A stretch of DNA of 43,090 nucleotides from Micromonospora sp. BL4. GTDB taxonomy: Bacteria; Actinomycetota; Actinomycetes; Mycobacteriales; Micromonosporaceae. Positions 15,516 to 23,681 of this stretch are shown here, in pieces. The notes below the pieces were generated by a model. The model ran no database searches, was not told the DNA's origin, and saw nothing but the letters and a program-made list of their open reading frames with translations. Within the stretch, counting starts at the first letter, position 1. Every line of letters begins with the position of its first letter. The translations under genes were made by a program, and so were the position numbers. Where the stretch lies: contig NZ_RCVJ01000174.1 of assembly GCF_003667505.1 (NCBI RefSeq), positions 1 through 43,090 of the forward strand. Reading direction: 5' to 3'.

Positions 15516-16469
15516 TCAGGCCGGGGTGCCGGCGGCGCGTTCGCGGGCCTCCTGGCGGTCCAGCTCGCGGTCGACCCGGCGGGCCTCCCGCTCGGACTGC
15601 TTGATCCACTGCACCACCAGCACCGCGAGCATCGTCACGCTGACGAACTCGCCGCCGGCCCACAGGATGCCGCCGGCGACGACCTGGTCGTTCCACGGGT
15701 CGGACCAGCTCAGGTTGAGCGACGGGTACCAGTCGCCGCCGAAGAGCGTGCTGCTCTGCATGATGGTGAGCCCGAGCACGGTGTGGAACGGCACGGAGAG
15801 CAGCATCAGCAGCGCCCGCGCCGGGTACGGCCAGCGGCCCGGCAGCGGGTCGAGGCCGAGCAGTGGCCAGAAGAACACGCAGCCGGTCATGATGAAGTGC
15901 GCGTGCACCAGCTCGTGCGCCCAGGCGTGCTCCAGGGTGAAGCGGTACAGGTCACTGAAGTACAGCGCGAACGGGTTGACCACGAAGATGGCGAACGCCA
16001 CCAGCGGGAAGCTGTAGACCCGGGCGACGCGGCTGTGCACGATCGCCAGCAGGCGCTTGCGCGCCCGGACCGGCAGGGTCCGCAGGGCCAGCGTCATGGG
16101 CGCGCCGAGCGCCAGGAAGATCGGCGCCACCATCGACAGCACCATGTGCTGGACCATGTGCACCGACAGGAGCGCGGTGTCGTACGCGTGCAGCCCGCTG
16201 ACCGTGACCAGCGCGATGCCGCCCAGGCCGGGGCCCAGGAAGAAGACGGTACGGGAGATGGGCCAGCGGTCGCCGCGGATGCGCAGCCGGTGCACCCCGT
16301 AGAGGTAGAGGCCGGCGGCGAGCACCAGGCCGACGGCCAGCCAGCTGTCCAGCCGGGTCTCGGTCAGCACCGCGCCGACGGTGAACGGGGGCGGGGTCGC
16401 CGGAGTGGCCGCGAGCACCTCGGCCGGGACGGCCGAGGTGGCGGTGAAGATCGGATCGACGTGCAGCAC
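15516..16469 (-). CDS. Cytochrome c oxidase assembly factor, CtaG (caa3) family
   Basis: The 317-residue protein is an integral membrane protein with about seven helices and the family core HMVQHMVLSMVAPIFLALGAP. Several conserved histidines follow (HELVHAHFIMTGCVFFWPLLGLDP). CtaG-type proteins are linked to copper delivery or assembly of heme-copper oxidases. The GTG at 16469 (MLHVDPIFTATSAVP) fits an N-terminus that is extracytoplasmic or short. Its divergent position from ctaE, with 108 bases between starts, supports a role in the same oxidase. The C-terminus is a charged helix (QSEREARRVDRELDRQEARE). Confidence 0.9.
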   Translation of the reverse strand: MLHVDPIFTATSAVPAEVLAATPATPPPFTVGAVLTETRLDSWLAVGLVLAAGLYLYGVHRLRIRGDRWPISRTVFFLGPGLGGIALVTVSGLHAYDTALLSVHMVQHMVLSMVAPIFLALGAPMTLALRTLPVRARKRLLAIVHSRVARVYSFPLVAFAIFVVNPFALYFSDLYRFTLEHAWAHELVHAHFIMTGCVFFWPLLGLDPLPGRWPYPARALLMLLSVPFHTVLGLTIMQSSTLFGGDWYPSLNLSWSDPWNDQVVAGGILWAGGEFVSVTMLAVLVVQWIKQSEREARRVDRELDRQEARERAAGTPA

Positions 16470-16577
16470 GCTTTTCAGGCTAGGCCAGGCGAAGCGGACC
16501 CGGACGCTCGGGCCACGGAAGGCGCAGGTTTGCCACCCCGCTGATCGCCGGCCCCGGTCAGGGGCAATAATGACGGC

Positions 16578-17177
16578 GTGACTGCGGCCCCAGCCATTGA
16601 CAAGAGCCGGATCCACTCTCTGACCCGACCGAACATGGTCAGCGTCGGGACGATCGTGTGGCTCTCCAGCGAACTCATGTTCTTCGCGGCGCTGTTCGCG
16701 ATGTACTTCTCGATCCGCGCGGCTGCGCCGGAGCAGTGGGAGAAGCACACCGAGCACCTGAACATCCCGTACGCGACCACCTTCACCGTGATCCTGGTGC
16801 TCTCGTCGGTGACGTGCCAGCTCGGTGTCTTCGCGGCGGAGAAGGGTGACGTGCACGCGCTGCGGCGCTGGTTCACCATCACCTTCGTGATGGGCCTGAT
16901 CTTCGTGCTCGGCCAGCTGAACGAGTACCGCACGCTGGTGCACGAAGGCGTCAAGATCAACGAAGACGGCTACGGCTCGATGTTCTACCTGACCACCGGC
17001 TTCCACGGCCTGCACGTGACCGGCGGTCTGGTCGCCTTCATCATCTTCATGGTCCGTACCACCATGGGCCGGTTCACCCCGGCGCAGGCGACCTCGGCGA
17101 TCGTCGTGTCGTACTACTGGCACTTCGTCGACGTCGTGTGGATCGGGCTGTACGCCATGATCTACTGGCTTCAGTGA
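16578..17177 (+). CDS. ctaE: Cytochrome c oxidase subunit III
   Basis: CtaE is the five-helix subunit III of the aa3 oxidase. The 199-residue protein shows MVSVGTIVWLSSELMFFAALFAMYF, the conserved GQLNEY segment, GFHGLHVTGGLVAF and the terminal VSYYWHFVDVVWIGLY signature. The GTG at 16578 opens MTAAPAIDKSRIHSLTRPN, a typical actinobacterial start. It is the first gene of ctaE-qcrCAB, the usual actinobacterial order, and is divergent from the CtaG-like assembly gene. Confidence 0.96.
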   Translation: MTAAPAIDKSRIHSLTRPNMVSVGTIVWLSSELMFFAALFAMYFSIRAAAPEQWEKHTEHLNIPYATTFTVILVLSSVTCQLGVFAAEKGDVHALRRWFTITFVMGLIFVLGQLNEYRTLVHEGVKINEDGYGSMFYLTTGFHGLHVTGGLVAFIIFMVRTTMGRFTPAQATSAIVVSYYWHFVDVVWIGLYAMIYWLQ

Positions 17178-17249
17178 TCTTGGCGCGTCACGAACCGCGC
17201 CGCTGCTCCGTCCCCTGAGACAAGGTCCAACCGGTTAAGGACACAGCTC

Positions 17250-18086
17250 ATGACTTCTGACAACGACCGCCGACGCGGTCTGCTCGCGCGGTTGCGCGAG
17301 CGGCCGGCCGCGCGCAGCAGGGGCCGCCGCCGGCTGGGCGCCGCGGTCCGGCTGTTCGCCGCGCTGATGCTCGCCGGCGGCGCCTACACCGTCTTCGCCC
17401 CCGGCGCGCAGGCGCAGGACAACCCGCCGCTGACCGGCGCCGCCGCTGAGGGCAAGGCGCTGTTCGACGTGAGCTGTGTGACCTGCCACGGACGCAACGC
17501 CCAGGGCGTCGAGGGCCGCGGACCGAGCCTGATCGGTGTCGGAGCGGCCTCGGTCGAGTTCCAGGTCAGCAGCGGCCGCATGCCGCTGGCCCGCCAGGAG
17601 GCCCAGGCGCACCGCAAGCCCCCGCTCTTCAACGACGAGCAGACCCGCCAGCTGGCCCAGTACATCCAGGAGCTCGGCGGCGGCCCGATCGTTCCGGAGG
17701 GCGACAACCTCCGTGAGGACGGCAACATCGCCTCCGGCGGTGAGCTGTTCCGGATCAACTGCTCGCAGTGCCACGCCTTCGGCGGCGGTGGCGGCGCGCT
17801 CTCCTCGGGCAAGTTCGCCCCGAGCCTGCGCCCGGCGACCGACCGGCAGATCTACGCGGCGATGCTGAGCGGCCCGCAGAACATGCCGGTGTTCGGTGAC
17901 AACCAGCTCCGGCCGGAGCAGAAGGCCGACATCATCGCGTACATCCAGGAGACCCTGAAGCACGACCAGGACCCGGGCGGGTTCAACCTCGGCCGGTACG
18001 GGCCGTCCACCGAGGGCCTGGCGATCTTCCTGGTTGGCATCGTGGCGCTCGTCTTCGCTAGCCTGTGGATTGCGGGTAAGTCGTGA
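17250..18086 (+). CDS. qcrC: Diheme cytochrome c subunit of the bcc complex
   Basis: QcrC replaces both cytochrome c1 and soluble cytochrome c in the actinobacterial bcc-aa3 supercomplex. The 278-residue product has an Arg-rich N-terminus, a signal/anchor helix (about residues 30-50) and two CxxCH heme sites (Cys76-His80 and Cys171-His175). Axial methionines are plausible in GRMPLARQ and NMPVFGDN. A C-terminal membrane helix closes the protein (LAIFLVGIVALVFASLW). AAGGACA precedes ATG 17250. A weak 6-bp hairpin (17182-17201) lies between ctaE and this gene. Confidence 0.96.
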   Translation: MTSDNDRRRGLLARLRERPAARSRGRRRLGAAVRLFAALMLAGGAYTVFAPGAQAQDNPPLTGAAAEGKALFDVSCVTCHGRNAQGVEGRGPSLIGVGAASVEFQVSSGRMPLARQEAQAHRKPPLFNDEQTRQLAQYIQELGGGPIVPEGDNLREDGNIASGGELFRINCSQCHAFGGGGGALSSGKFAPSLRPATDRQIYAAMLSGPQNMPVFGDNQLRPEQKADIIAYIQETLKHDQDPGGFNLGRYGPSTEGLAIFLVGIVALVFASLWIAGKS

Positions 18087-18150
18087 CCGAGCGGAGCATC
18101 CGATTCAGTGCCGTGGTGCCGCTCGGCGCCACCCGTAGCGAGGTGACGGC

Positions 18151-19239
18151 ATGAGCACCCACACCGAGCACCAGGCCCAGCAGGGCCGGGAGCCGCTCGA
18201 CGTGAACACCCCCGGGCTGACCCGGTTCGACATCGTGCGCGAAGGCGCACGCCGGGACGACATCGAGATCGTCCACTACGAGCCGCAGGTGCAGCCCGGC
18301 ACCAAGGCCGAGCGCCGCCTGACCCGCGTGGTGGCCGGGTTCTTCCTGATCACCGGCCTGGCGGCGACCGCCTTCCTGGCCATCTACATCTGGTGGCCGT
18401 GGCAGTACGAGCCGGGCCGCGGCGGTGACAAGTTCTACACTCCGCTGCTCGGCGCCACCCTCGGCGTGGCCCTGCTCGCCGTCGGTTTCGGCATCCTGAC
18501 CTGGGGCAAGAAGCTGCTGCCCAAGGAGGTCTCGATCCAGGACCGGCACGAGGGCGCGGTGGACGCGGACGGCCGCACCATCACCGGTCAGACCATGCTC
18601 TACATGGCCGACGAGCTGGGTGTGAAGCGTCGCCCGTTGCTCGGCATCTCGCTGCTGGCCGGTCTCGCGCCGGTCGCCGCGGTCGTCGCCGCGCCGCTGG
18701 TCGGCGGTCTGATCTCCCAGCCGCACAAGAACAACCAGATGTTCACCACCGGCTTCGCCCCGGCCGAGGGCGGCGAGCGGATCCGCCTGGTGCGCGAGGA
18801 CGGCCGACCGGTACGTCCGGCGGACATCAGCAGCGGTGGCCAGCTGACCGTCTTCCCGGGCATCGAGCACGGCGTGAGCAACCGGCACGCCGACTCGCCG
18901 ACGCTGCTGATCCACCTGCGGGACTCCGACGCGCAGGACTCGCGCCGGGCCAACGAGAAAATCGGCCACGGCGACTACATGTGGGGCAACTACGCGGCGT
19001 TCTCCAAGATCTGCACGCACGCCGGTTGCCCGGCCAGCCTGTTCGAGCAGCAGACCAACCGGCTGCTCTGCCCGTGCCACCAGTCCCAGTTCCTGATCAC
19101 CGACAACGCCCGGCCCGTCTTCGGCCCCGCCAGCCGGCGGCTGCCGCAGCTGCCGATCGAGGTGGACTCCGAGGGCTTCTTCGTGGCGAAGTCCGACTAC
19201 ACCGAGACCGTCGGGCCTGATTTCTGGGAGCGGCCATGA
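18151..19239 (+). CDS. qcrA: Rieske iron-sulfur subunit of the bcc complex
   Basis: The 362-residue subunit has three membrane helices (about residues 58-82, 100-118 and 163-187), as usual for actinobacterial QcrA, then the Rieske domain. Cluster ligands are Cys288 and His290 (CTHAGC) and Cys307 and His310 (CPCH), with the disulfide cysteines Cys293 and Cys309 also present. It transfers electrons from quinol to QcrC. ATG 18151 follows a 64-base spacer after qcrC that contains repeat-like GTGACCGAGCGGAGC. Its stop overlaps the qcrB start by 4 bases (ATGA). Confidence 0.96.
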   Translation: MSTHTEHQAQQGREPLDVNTPGLTRFDIVREGARRDDIEIVHYEPQVQPGTKAERRLTRVVAGFFLITGLAATAFLAIYIWWPWQYEPGRGGDKFYTPLLGATLGVALLAVGFGILTWGKKLLPKEVSIQDRHEGAVDADGRTITGQTMLYMADELGVKRRPLLGISLLAGLAPVAAVVAAPLVGGLISQPHKNNQMFTTGFAPAEGGERIRLVREDGRPVRPADISSGGQLTVFPGIEHGVSNRHADSPTLLIHLRDSDAQDSRRANEKIGHGDYMWGNYAAFSKICTHAGCPASLFEQQTNRLLCPCHQSQFLITDNARPVFGPASRRLPQLPIEVDSEGFFVAKSDYTETVGPDFWERP

Positions 19240-20867
19240 AGCGTCGAAAGTTTGACCTGGCAGCGACGCCGGGCAAGGCCGCGGTGGGAGTGGATGACCG
19301 CTTCCAGGTGGCCACCCCGCTGCGCCGGCTGCTGAACAAGGTCTTCCCGGACCACTGGTCCTTCCTGCTGGGCGAGATCGCGCTGTTCTCGTTCATCGTC
19401 CTGCTGTTGACCGGTGTGTTCCTGACCTTCTTCTTCGAGCCGGCGATGACCGAGGTGGTCTACGACGGCAGCTACGCCCCGTTGCAGGGCACGCCGATGT
19501 CCGCCGCGTACGCCTCCAGCCTGGACATCTCGTTCGACGTCCGCGGCGGCCTGGTGATGCGGCAGATGCACCACTGGTCGGCGCTGCTGTTCATGGCCGC
19601 GATCGTCGTGCACATGCTGCGGGTCTTCTTCACCGGTGCCTTCCGCAAGCCGCGCGAGACCAACTGGATCATCGGCTCGCTGCTGTTCTGGGTCGGCTTC
19701 CTGGCCGGCTTCACCGGCTACTCGCTGCCGGACGACGGCCTGTCCGGCACCGGCCTGCGGATCGCCTCGGCGATCATGCTGTCCATTCCGGTGATCGGCT
19801 CCTGGCTCACGTCGTCGATCTTCGGCGGCGAGTTCCCCGGCACGATCATCATCAGCCGGTTCTTCATCGCCCACGTGCTGCTCATCCCGGGTCTGCTCGT
19901 CGCGCTGATCAGCGTCCACCTGGGCCTGGTCTTCAAGCAGAAGCACACCCAGTGGCCCGGCCCCGGCCGGACCAACGGCAACGTGGTCGGCGAGCGGATG
20001 TTCCCGCGGTACGCGCTCAAGCAGGGCGGCTTCTTCATGGTCGTCTTCGGCGTCATCGCGCTGATGGGCGGTCTGTTCCAGATCAACCCGATCTGGCTGT
20101 TCGGCCCGTACGAGGCGTGGGTGGTCTCGGCCGCCAGCCAGCCGGACTGGTACGTCATGTTCCTCGACGGTTCGACCCGACTCATGCCGGCCTGGGAGAT
20201 TCCCATTCCGATCGGCGACGGGTACGTCATCCCGCCGCTGTTCTGGCCGACGGTCGTGCTGCCCGGCATCCTGGTGGGCCTGTCGACGATGTACCCGTTC
20301 CTGGAGGCCCGGCACCTCAAGGACCGCAAGAGCCACAACCTGCTCCAGCGGCCCCGGGACGTTCCGGCCCGGACCGCGGTCGGCGCCATGGCGGTGTCGT
20401 TCTACGTCGTGCTGACGCTGTCCGGCGCCAACGACGTCATCGCCGACAAGTTCCAGATCAGCTTGAACGCGATGACCTGGGCCGGCCGGATCGGCCTGCT
20501 GGTGGTCCCGCCGCTGGCGTACTACATCACCTACCGGCTCTGCCTCGGTCTGCAGCAGCACGACCGGGAGGTGCTGGCGCACGGCGTGGAGACCGGCATC
20601 ATCCGGCGGCTTCCGGACGGCCGGTTCGTCGAGGTGCACCAGCCGCTCAGCTCGGCGAACGGGCACGCGGACGGCCACGGCGAGCTGGAGTACGTCGGCT
20701 GGGTGGTCCCCAAGAAGATGAACCGGCTCGGGGCTCTCGGCCCGGCGGTCCGGGGCTTCTTCTACCCGATCGAGAAGCCGGTCGAGGCGCCGGTCTCGCC
20801 GGGACACCCGCCGGTCGAGGCCCGGCCCGAGCGCGAGGAGATCGGCAGCGGCGAGAGCCGCCGCTGA
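19236..20867 (+). CDS. qcrB: Cytochrome b subunit of the bcc complex
   Basis: QcrB holds the two b hemes and the quinol sites of the bcc complex. The 543-residue protein has the histidine pairs expected in the second and fourth helices (MHHWSALLF with VVHMLRVFF, and IAHVLLIPG with ISVHLGLVF). The Qo-site motif reads PDWY, the actinobacterial form of PEWY. About 130 residues follow the last helices as a cytoplasmic tail rich in Pro, Glu and His, typical of the phylum. It is coupled to qcrA through an ATGA overlap and ends the operon at a perfect palindrome. This subunit is the known target of imidazopyridine inhibitors in mycobacteria. Confidence 0.97.
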   Translation: MKRRKFDLAATPGKAAVGVDDRFQVATPLRRLLNKVFPDHWSFLLGEIALFSFIVLLLTGVFLTFFFEPAMTEVVYDGSYAPLQGTPMSAAYASSLDISFDVRGGLVMRQMHHWSALLFMAAIVVHMLRVFFTGAFRKPRETNWIIGSLLFWVGFLAGFTGYSLPDDGLSGTGLRIASAIMLSIPVIGSWLTSSIFGGEFPGTIIISRFFIAHVLLIPGLLVALISVHLGLVFKQKHTQWPGPGRTNGNVVGERMFPRYALKQGGFFMVVFGVIALMGGLFQINPIWLFGPYEAWVVSAASQPDWYVMFLDGSTRLMPAWEIPIPIGDGYVIPPLFWPTVVLPGILVGLSTMYPFLEARHLKDRKSHNLLQRPRDVPARTAVGAMAVSFYVVLTLSGANDVIADKFQISLNAMTWAGRIGLLVVPPLAYYITYRLCLGLQQHDREVLAHGVETGIIRRLPDGRFVEVHQPLSSANGHADGHGELEYVGWVVPKKMNRLGALGPAVRGFFYPIEKPVEAPVSPGHPPVEARPEREEIGSGESRR

Positions 20868-20885
20868 TCCCCCGACCGCACCGTC

Positions 20886-20921
20886 ACGTGGCGCCCGCCG
20901 GAATTCCGGCGGGCGCCACGT
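20886..20921 (+). terminator. Perfect 36-bp palindrome terminating the qcr operon
   Basis: The 36 bases are a perfect palindrome, folding as a 16-bp stem with an AATT loop, 18 bases after the qcrB stop. There is no T-tract. The strength and position fit the end of the ctaE-qcrCAB transcript. Confidence 0.85.
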
Positions 20922-21060
20922 CGCATCCGCGTCCACCGCCCATCCGGCCAGGAGTGGGACGGCCACGGCGCGACCGGTAGACCCCGCGCGACGGGCGATC
21001 GCAGGAATAACCCCGGTGAGCCGGGTATCCGTGCGGTCCAACGTCTCAAGGGGGGGAAGC

Positions 21061-21750
21061 ATGTTGGGTATCAAACGCCTCGGCCTGTTGGCCGCGCTGG
21101 TACTGGTCGGCGTCGCGCCGGCTGCGGCCGCGCAGGCCGCGGCACAGCCGTCAACGCAGGACACCCAGTATCTGCAGGCGGTGCACCAGGTCAACCTGTT
21201 CGAAATCACCGCCGGTGACCTGGCCCAGCAGAAGGGCCAGAACCAGGGGGTCAAGGACCTGGGCGCGATGTTGAAGACCGACCACACCCAGCTGGACCAG
21301 ACGGTGCAGCAGACCGCATCCCAGCTCGGGGTGGAGCTGCCGAACGAGCCCAGCGCCGATCAGCAGGCCGTCATCGACCAGCTGAACAACGCCAGCGGCG
21401 CGGAGTTCGACCGGCTGTGGGTGACCAGCGAACTGGCCGGACACGTCCAGTCCATCCAGGCCACCCAGACGGAGATCTCGCAGGGCTCCGAGCAGTCCGT
21501 GGTCCAGTTGGCCCAGACCGCTCTGCCGATTCTGCAGACGCACTACGACGAACTGGTCCAGCTCGCCAACCAGCTGGGCATCCCGGTTCCGCAGACCAGC
21601 GCCAGCGGTACGCCCAGCCCGGGCGGCACCGGCACCGAGTCGCCGGCTCCGGGTGGCACCGGCACCGAGTCGCCGGCTCCGGGCGGTGGCACCGAGTCGC
21701 CGGCTCCGGGCGGCGGCACCACCGAGTCGCCGGCTCCCAGCGAGAGCTGA
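21061..21750 (+). CDS. Secreted DUF4142 (ferritin-like) protein with repeat tail
   Basis: The 229-residue product has a signal peptide (LGLLAALVLVGVAPAAAAQA, likely cut after Ala-rich AxA near residue 27-30). A DUF4142 four-helix domain follows (QYLQAVHQVNLFEITAGDLAQQKG, VKDLGAMLKTDHTQLDQTVQ, ending LVQLANQLGI near residue 180). The function of DUF4142 is unknown; the fold resembles ferritin-like bundles but no complete metal site is obvious. The C-terminus is a low-complexity Pro/Ser/Thr/Gly tail with four TESPAP repeats. ATG 21061 is preceded by AAGGGGGGGAAG. It lies just past the qcr terminator and is probably transcribed alone. Confidence 0.88.
   Translation: MLGIKRLGLLAALVLVGVAPAAAAQAAAQPSTQDTQYLQAVHQVNLFEITAGDLAQQKGQNQGVKDLGAMLKTDHTQLDQTVQQTASQLGVELPNEPSADQQAVIDQLNNASGAEFDRLWVTSELAGHVQSIQATQTEISQGSEQSVVQLAQTALPILQTHYDELVQLANQLGIPVPQTSASGTPSPGGTGTESPAPGGTGTESPAPGGGTESPAPGGGTTESPAPSES
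21622..21738 (+). repeat. In-frame tandem repeat encoding TESPAP units
   Basis: Four units start at 21622 (30 bases), 21652 (30), 21682 (27) and 21709 (30), each ending in codons for TESPAP. All lengths are multiples of three, so copy number can vary without breaking the frame. The tail is probably an extended cell-wall-spanning or linker segment. Confidence 0.88.
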
Positions 21751-21823
21751 CGTAGCGACAGCAGACGGCCGGTCCACCCGCGTGGTGGGCCGGCCGCCGT
21801 GCGCCCGGCACCCGTTCGGCGCG

Positions 21824-22111
21824 TCAGTCGGCGCTGGCCAGGCCGATCGCGAACGCCTCCTCCAGGTCGTGCTGGGAGTACGCCCGGAACGCGATGTGCG
21901 ACTCGGTGTTCAGCACACCCGGCACCTTGGAGATGCTGCCCGCGATGACCTGGGCGATCTGGTCGAACTCGCGGACCCGGACAATGGCGATGAGGTCGAC
22001 GTGCCCGGCCACCGAGTAGACCTCGCTGACGCCGGGGAGGTTGGCCAGGTTCTCCGCCACCTCGGGGATCGCATCGGTGGCGCAGTCGATCAGCACGATC
22101 GCGGTGATCAC
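21824..22111 (-). CDS. Stand-alone Lrp/AsnC ligand-binding (RAM) domain protein
   Basis: The 95-residue protein consists only of the alpha/beta RAM domain found at the C-terminus of Lrp/AsnC regulators (MITAIVLIDC, VSEVYSVAGHVDLIAIVRV, VLNTESHIAFRAYS). No DNA-binding helix-turn-helix is encoded upstream. Such single-domain proteins oligomerise and bind amino acids, and may act by joining full-length Lrp proteins. The GTG start at 22111 has GGAG about 10 bases upstream. It follows the sugar nucleotidyltransferase gene by 78 bases on the same strand. Confidence 0.88.
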   Translation of the reverse strand: MITAIVLIDCATDAIPEVAENLANLPGVSEVYSVAGHVDLIAIVRVREFDQIAQVIAGSISKVPGVLNTESHIAFRAYSQHDLEEAFAIGLASAD

Positions 22112-22189
22112 GGGACATTTCTCCGTTCGTCGGCGTCGTCGCCCATGCTAGATGTTTCCGCCCGGCCCGGAGGCGGGAGGCGTCCCGGC

Positions 22190-23089
22190 TCAGCCGCGCG
22201 CGGTGGCCGGCACGGTCCGGCCGTCCTCGGCGCGGATCGCGTCGCGCAGCCGCTCGCCGTCGCGCACCGTCGCGCCCGGCCAGACCACCGTGCGCCGCAC
22301 GTCGCCGTCCACCCGCGCACCGGCGCCGACCACCGACTCCACGCAGCGACCGGTCACCGTGGCGGACGGGTCGATCAGGGTGCCGCCGGCGGCGGCGTGC
22401 AGGTTGGCCGCCAGGTAGTCGGCCGGGGTGCCGGTGTCGTAGAAGGTGCCCGGGTACGCCACCACCTCCAGCGCGCCGGCCGCCTCGGCCGGCCGCCACA
22501 CCGCGCGCACCAGGTCGGAGAAGACCACCGGCAGGTCGCGGACCAGCCGCCAGGGCAGCAGCGAGAAGCCGGTGAAACAGTGCCCGGCGAAGGTGCCCGG
22601 CGCCGCCAGGTCCGCGGCGGGCTGACCGAGCAGGCGTACCCCGTGCCCGTCCCAGCCGTCCAGCAGCGCGGCCACGTCCGGGCCCGGCGGAGCACCGGCG
22701 TCGGCCAGGTACGCGTCGGCGTTGCCGACCAGCACCGGCCGCCCGTCGATCCAGTCCCGCAGGTTGGCCACGCCGCCCGCGGTGCCGAGCGGATCGCCGG
22801 GCTCCACCGACAGGTGGGCGCGGTCACCGACGTGCGTGACCACCTGGTCGGCGAGGTAGCAGGCGTTCACCGCGACCCGTTCGGGCCCGGCCAGGCCGAG
22901 CCCGGCCAGCCGGGTCAGCGCCCGGTCCAGCAGCGGCACGTTGCCCACCGGGCAGAGCGCCTTGGGTACCCGTTCGGTGAGCGGGCGCAGCCGGGTGCCC
23001 TCGCCGGCGGCCAGCACCACCGCGCAGACCTCCGCGCGTCGGTCGCCCGCCCGGTCGCCCGTCGCCGGCGCGCCGGCCACCCCGGTCAC
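22190..23089 (-). CDS. Sugar-1-phosphate nucleotidyltransferase family protein
   Basis: The 299-residue protein has the NTP-transferase signature AVVLAAGEGTRLRPLTERVPKAL and a metal-binding Asp in VLVGNADAYLAD. The C-terminal segment has hexapeptide (left-handed beta-helix) character (LIDPSATVTGRCVESVVGAGARV). These enzymes make nucleotide sugars such as GDP-mannose or NDP-glucose; substrate choice cannot be fixed here. The GTG start at 23089 overlaps the Nudix gene stop by 4 bases, so the two are coupled. The core is short compared with typical 350-residue mannose-1-phosphate guanylyltransferases. A PimB'-like mannosyltransferase elsewhere in the window makes GDP-mannose use conceivable but unproven. 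Confidence 0.82.
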   Translation of the reverse strand: MTGVAGAPATGDRAGDRRAEVCAVVLAAGEGTRLRPLTERVPKALCPVGNVPLLDRALTRLAGLGLAGPERVAVNACYLADQVVTHVGDRAHLSVEPGDPLGTAGGVANLRDWIDGRPVLVGNADAYLADAGAPPGPDVAALLDGWDGHGVRLLGQPAADLAAPGTFAGHCFTGFSLLPWRLVRDLPVVFSDLVRAVWRPAEAAGALEVVAYPGTFYDTGTPADYLAANLHAAAGGTLIDPSATVTGRCVESVVGAGARVDGDVRRTVVWPGATVRDGERLRDAIRAEDGRTVPATARG

Positions 23090-23628
23090 GGCGTGGTGTC
23101 GGGCACCGGTGGCGGAAACTGCCCGGCCAGCGGCCCGATGTCGTAGTAGGCGAGCAGCCGGGCGGTCGGCCAGGTCAGCTTGGGCAGGTCGTCCAGCGGG
23201 TGCCAGGCGGCCTCGAAGACCTCCGCGCCGTCGACCACCAGCTCGGTGTCGGAAGCCGGCACCTCCGCCTCGAAGACCACATCCACCCAACCCTTGGCAT
23301 GCACGACGGCGTTCGGCACCGCGGGACGCAGTCGGGACGGGGGGAGCCGGATGCCGGACTCCTCGAACAGCTCGCGAGCCGCGCCCACCACCGGGGCCTC
23401 ACCCCGATCCAGCAGGCCGGCGGGGAGCGACCAACCCTTGCCGGGCGGCTGGCGCAGCAGCAGCAACCGACCCGCACCCGTCGCCTCGGCATCGCGGACC
23501 AGGGTGACCGCGCCGACGATGTACTTGGGCACGGCCAGCCGGACCAGGCGACGGCGCACCGGCAGCGGCAGCCGGTAGAAGGCCTGGTAGAAGATGGCCC
23601 GACCGGTGGCGCGGGAACGGGGGATCAT
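23086..23628 (-). CDS. Nudix hydrolase
   Basis: The 180-residue protein contains a perfect Nudix box (GLLDRGEAPVVGAARELF followed by EESGI, fitting Gx5Ex7REUxEExGU), which coordinates Mg for cleavage of nucleoside-diphosphate-linked compounds. The N-terminal 35 residues are basic and family-variable. ATG 23628 opens MIPRSRATGRAIFYQ. It is the first gene of a coupled pair with the nucleotidyltransferase, suggesting a nucleotide-sugar or related substrate. It starts 53 bases after the RelA/SpoT-like gene on the same strand, so nucleotide alarmone breakdown products are another option. Confidence 0.9.
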   Translation of the reverse strand: MIPRSRATGRAIFYQAFYRLPLPVRRRLVRLAVPKYIVGAVTLVRDAEATGAGRLLLLRQPPGKGWSLPAGLLDRGEAPVVGAARELFEESGIRLPPSRLRPAVPNAVVHAKGWVDVVFEAEVPASDTELVVDGAEVFEAAWHPLDDLPKLTWPTARLLAYYDIGPLAGQFPPPVPDTTP

Positions 23629-23681
23629 GACCCCAGGCTAGTGGTCACGAATGTCCTTCGGACGCGCTGGGGCCCGGCCGG

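Noticed and set aside
20886..20921. Perfect palindrome considered as an operator
   Set aside because: Its place just after the operon end and its GC-rich 16-bp stem fit a terminator better.
19197..21287. 696-codon minus-strand frame over qcrB
   Set aside because: Antisense shadow of the clearly coding qcrB gene.
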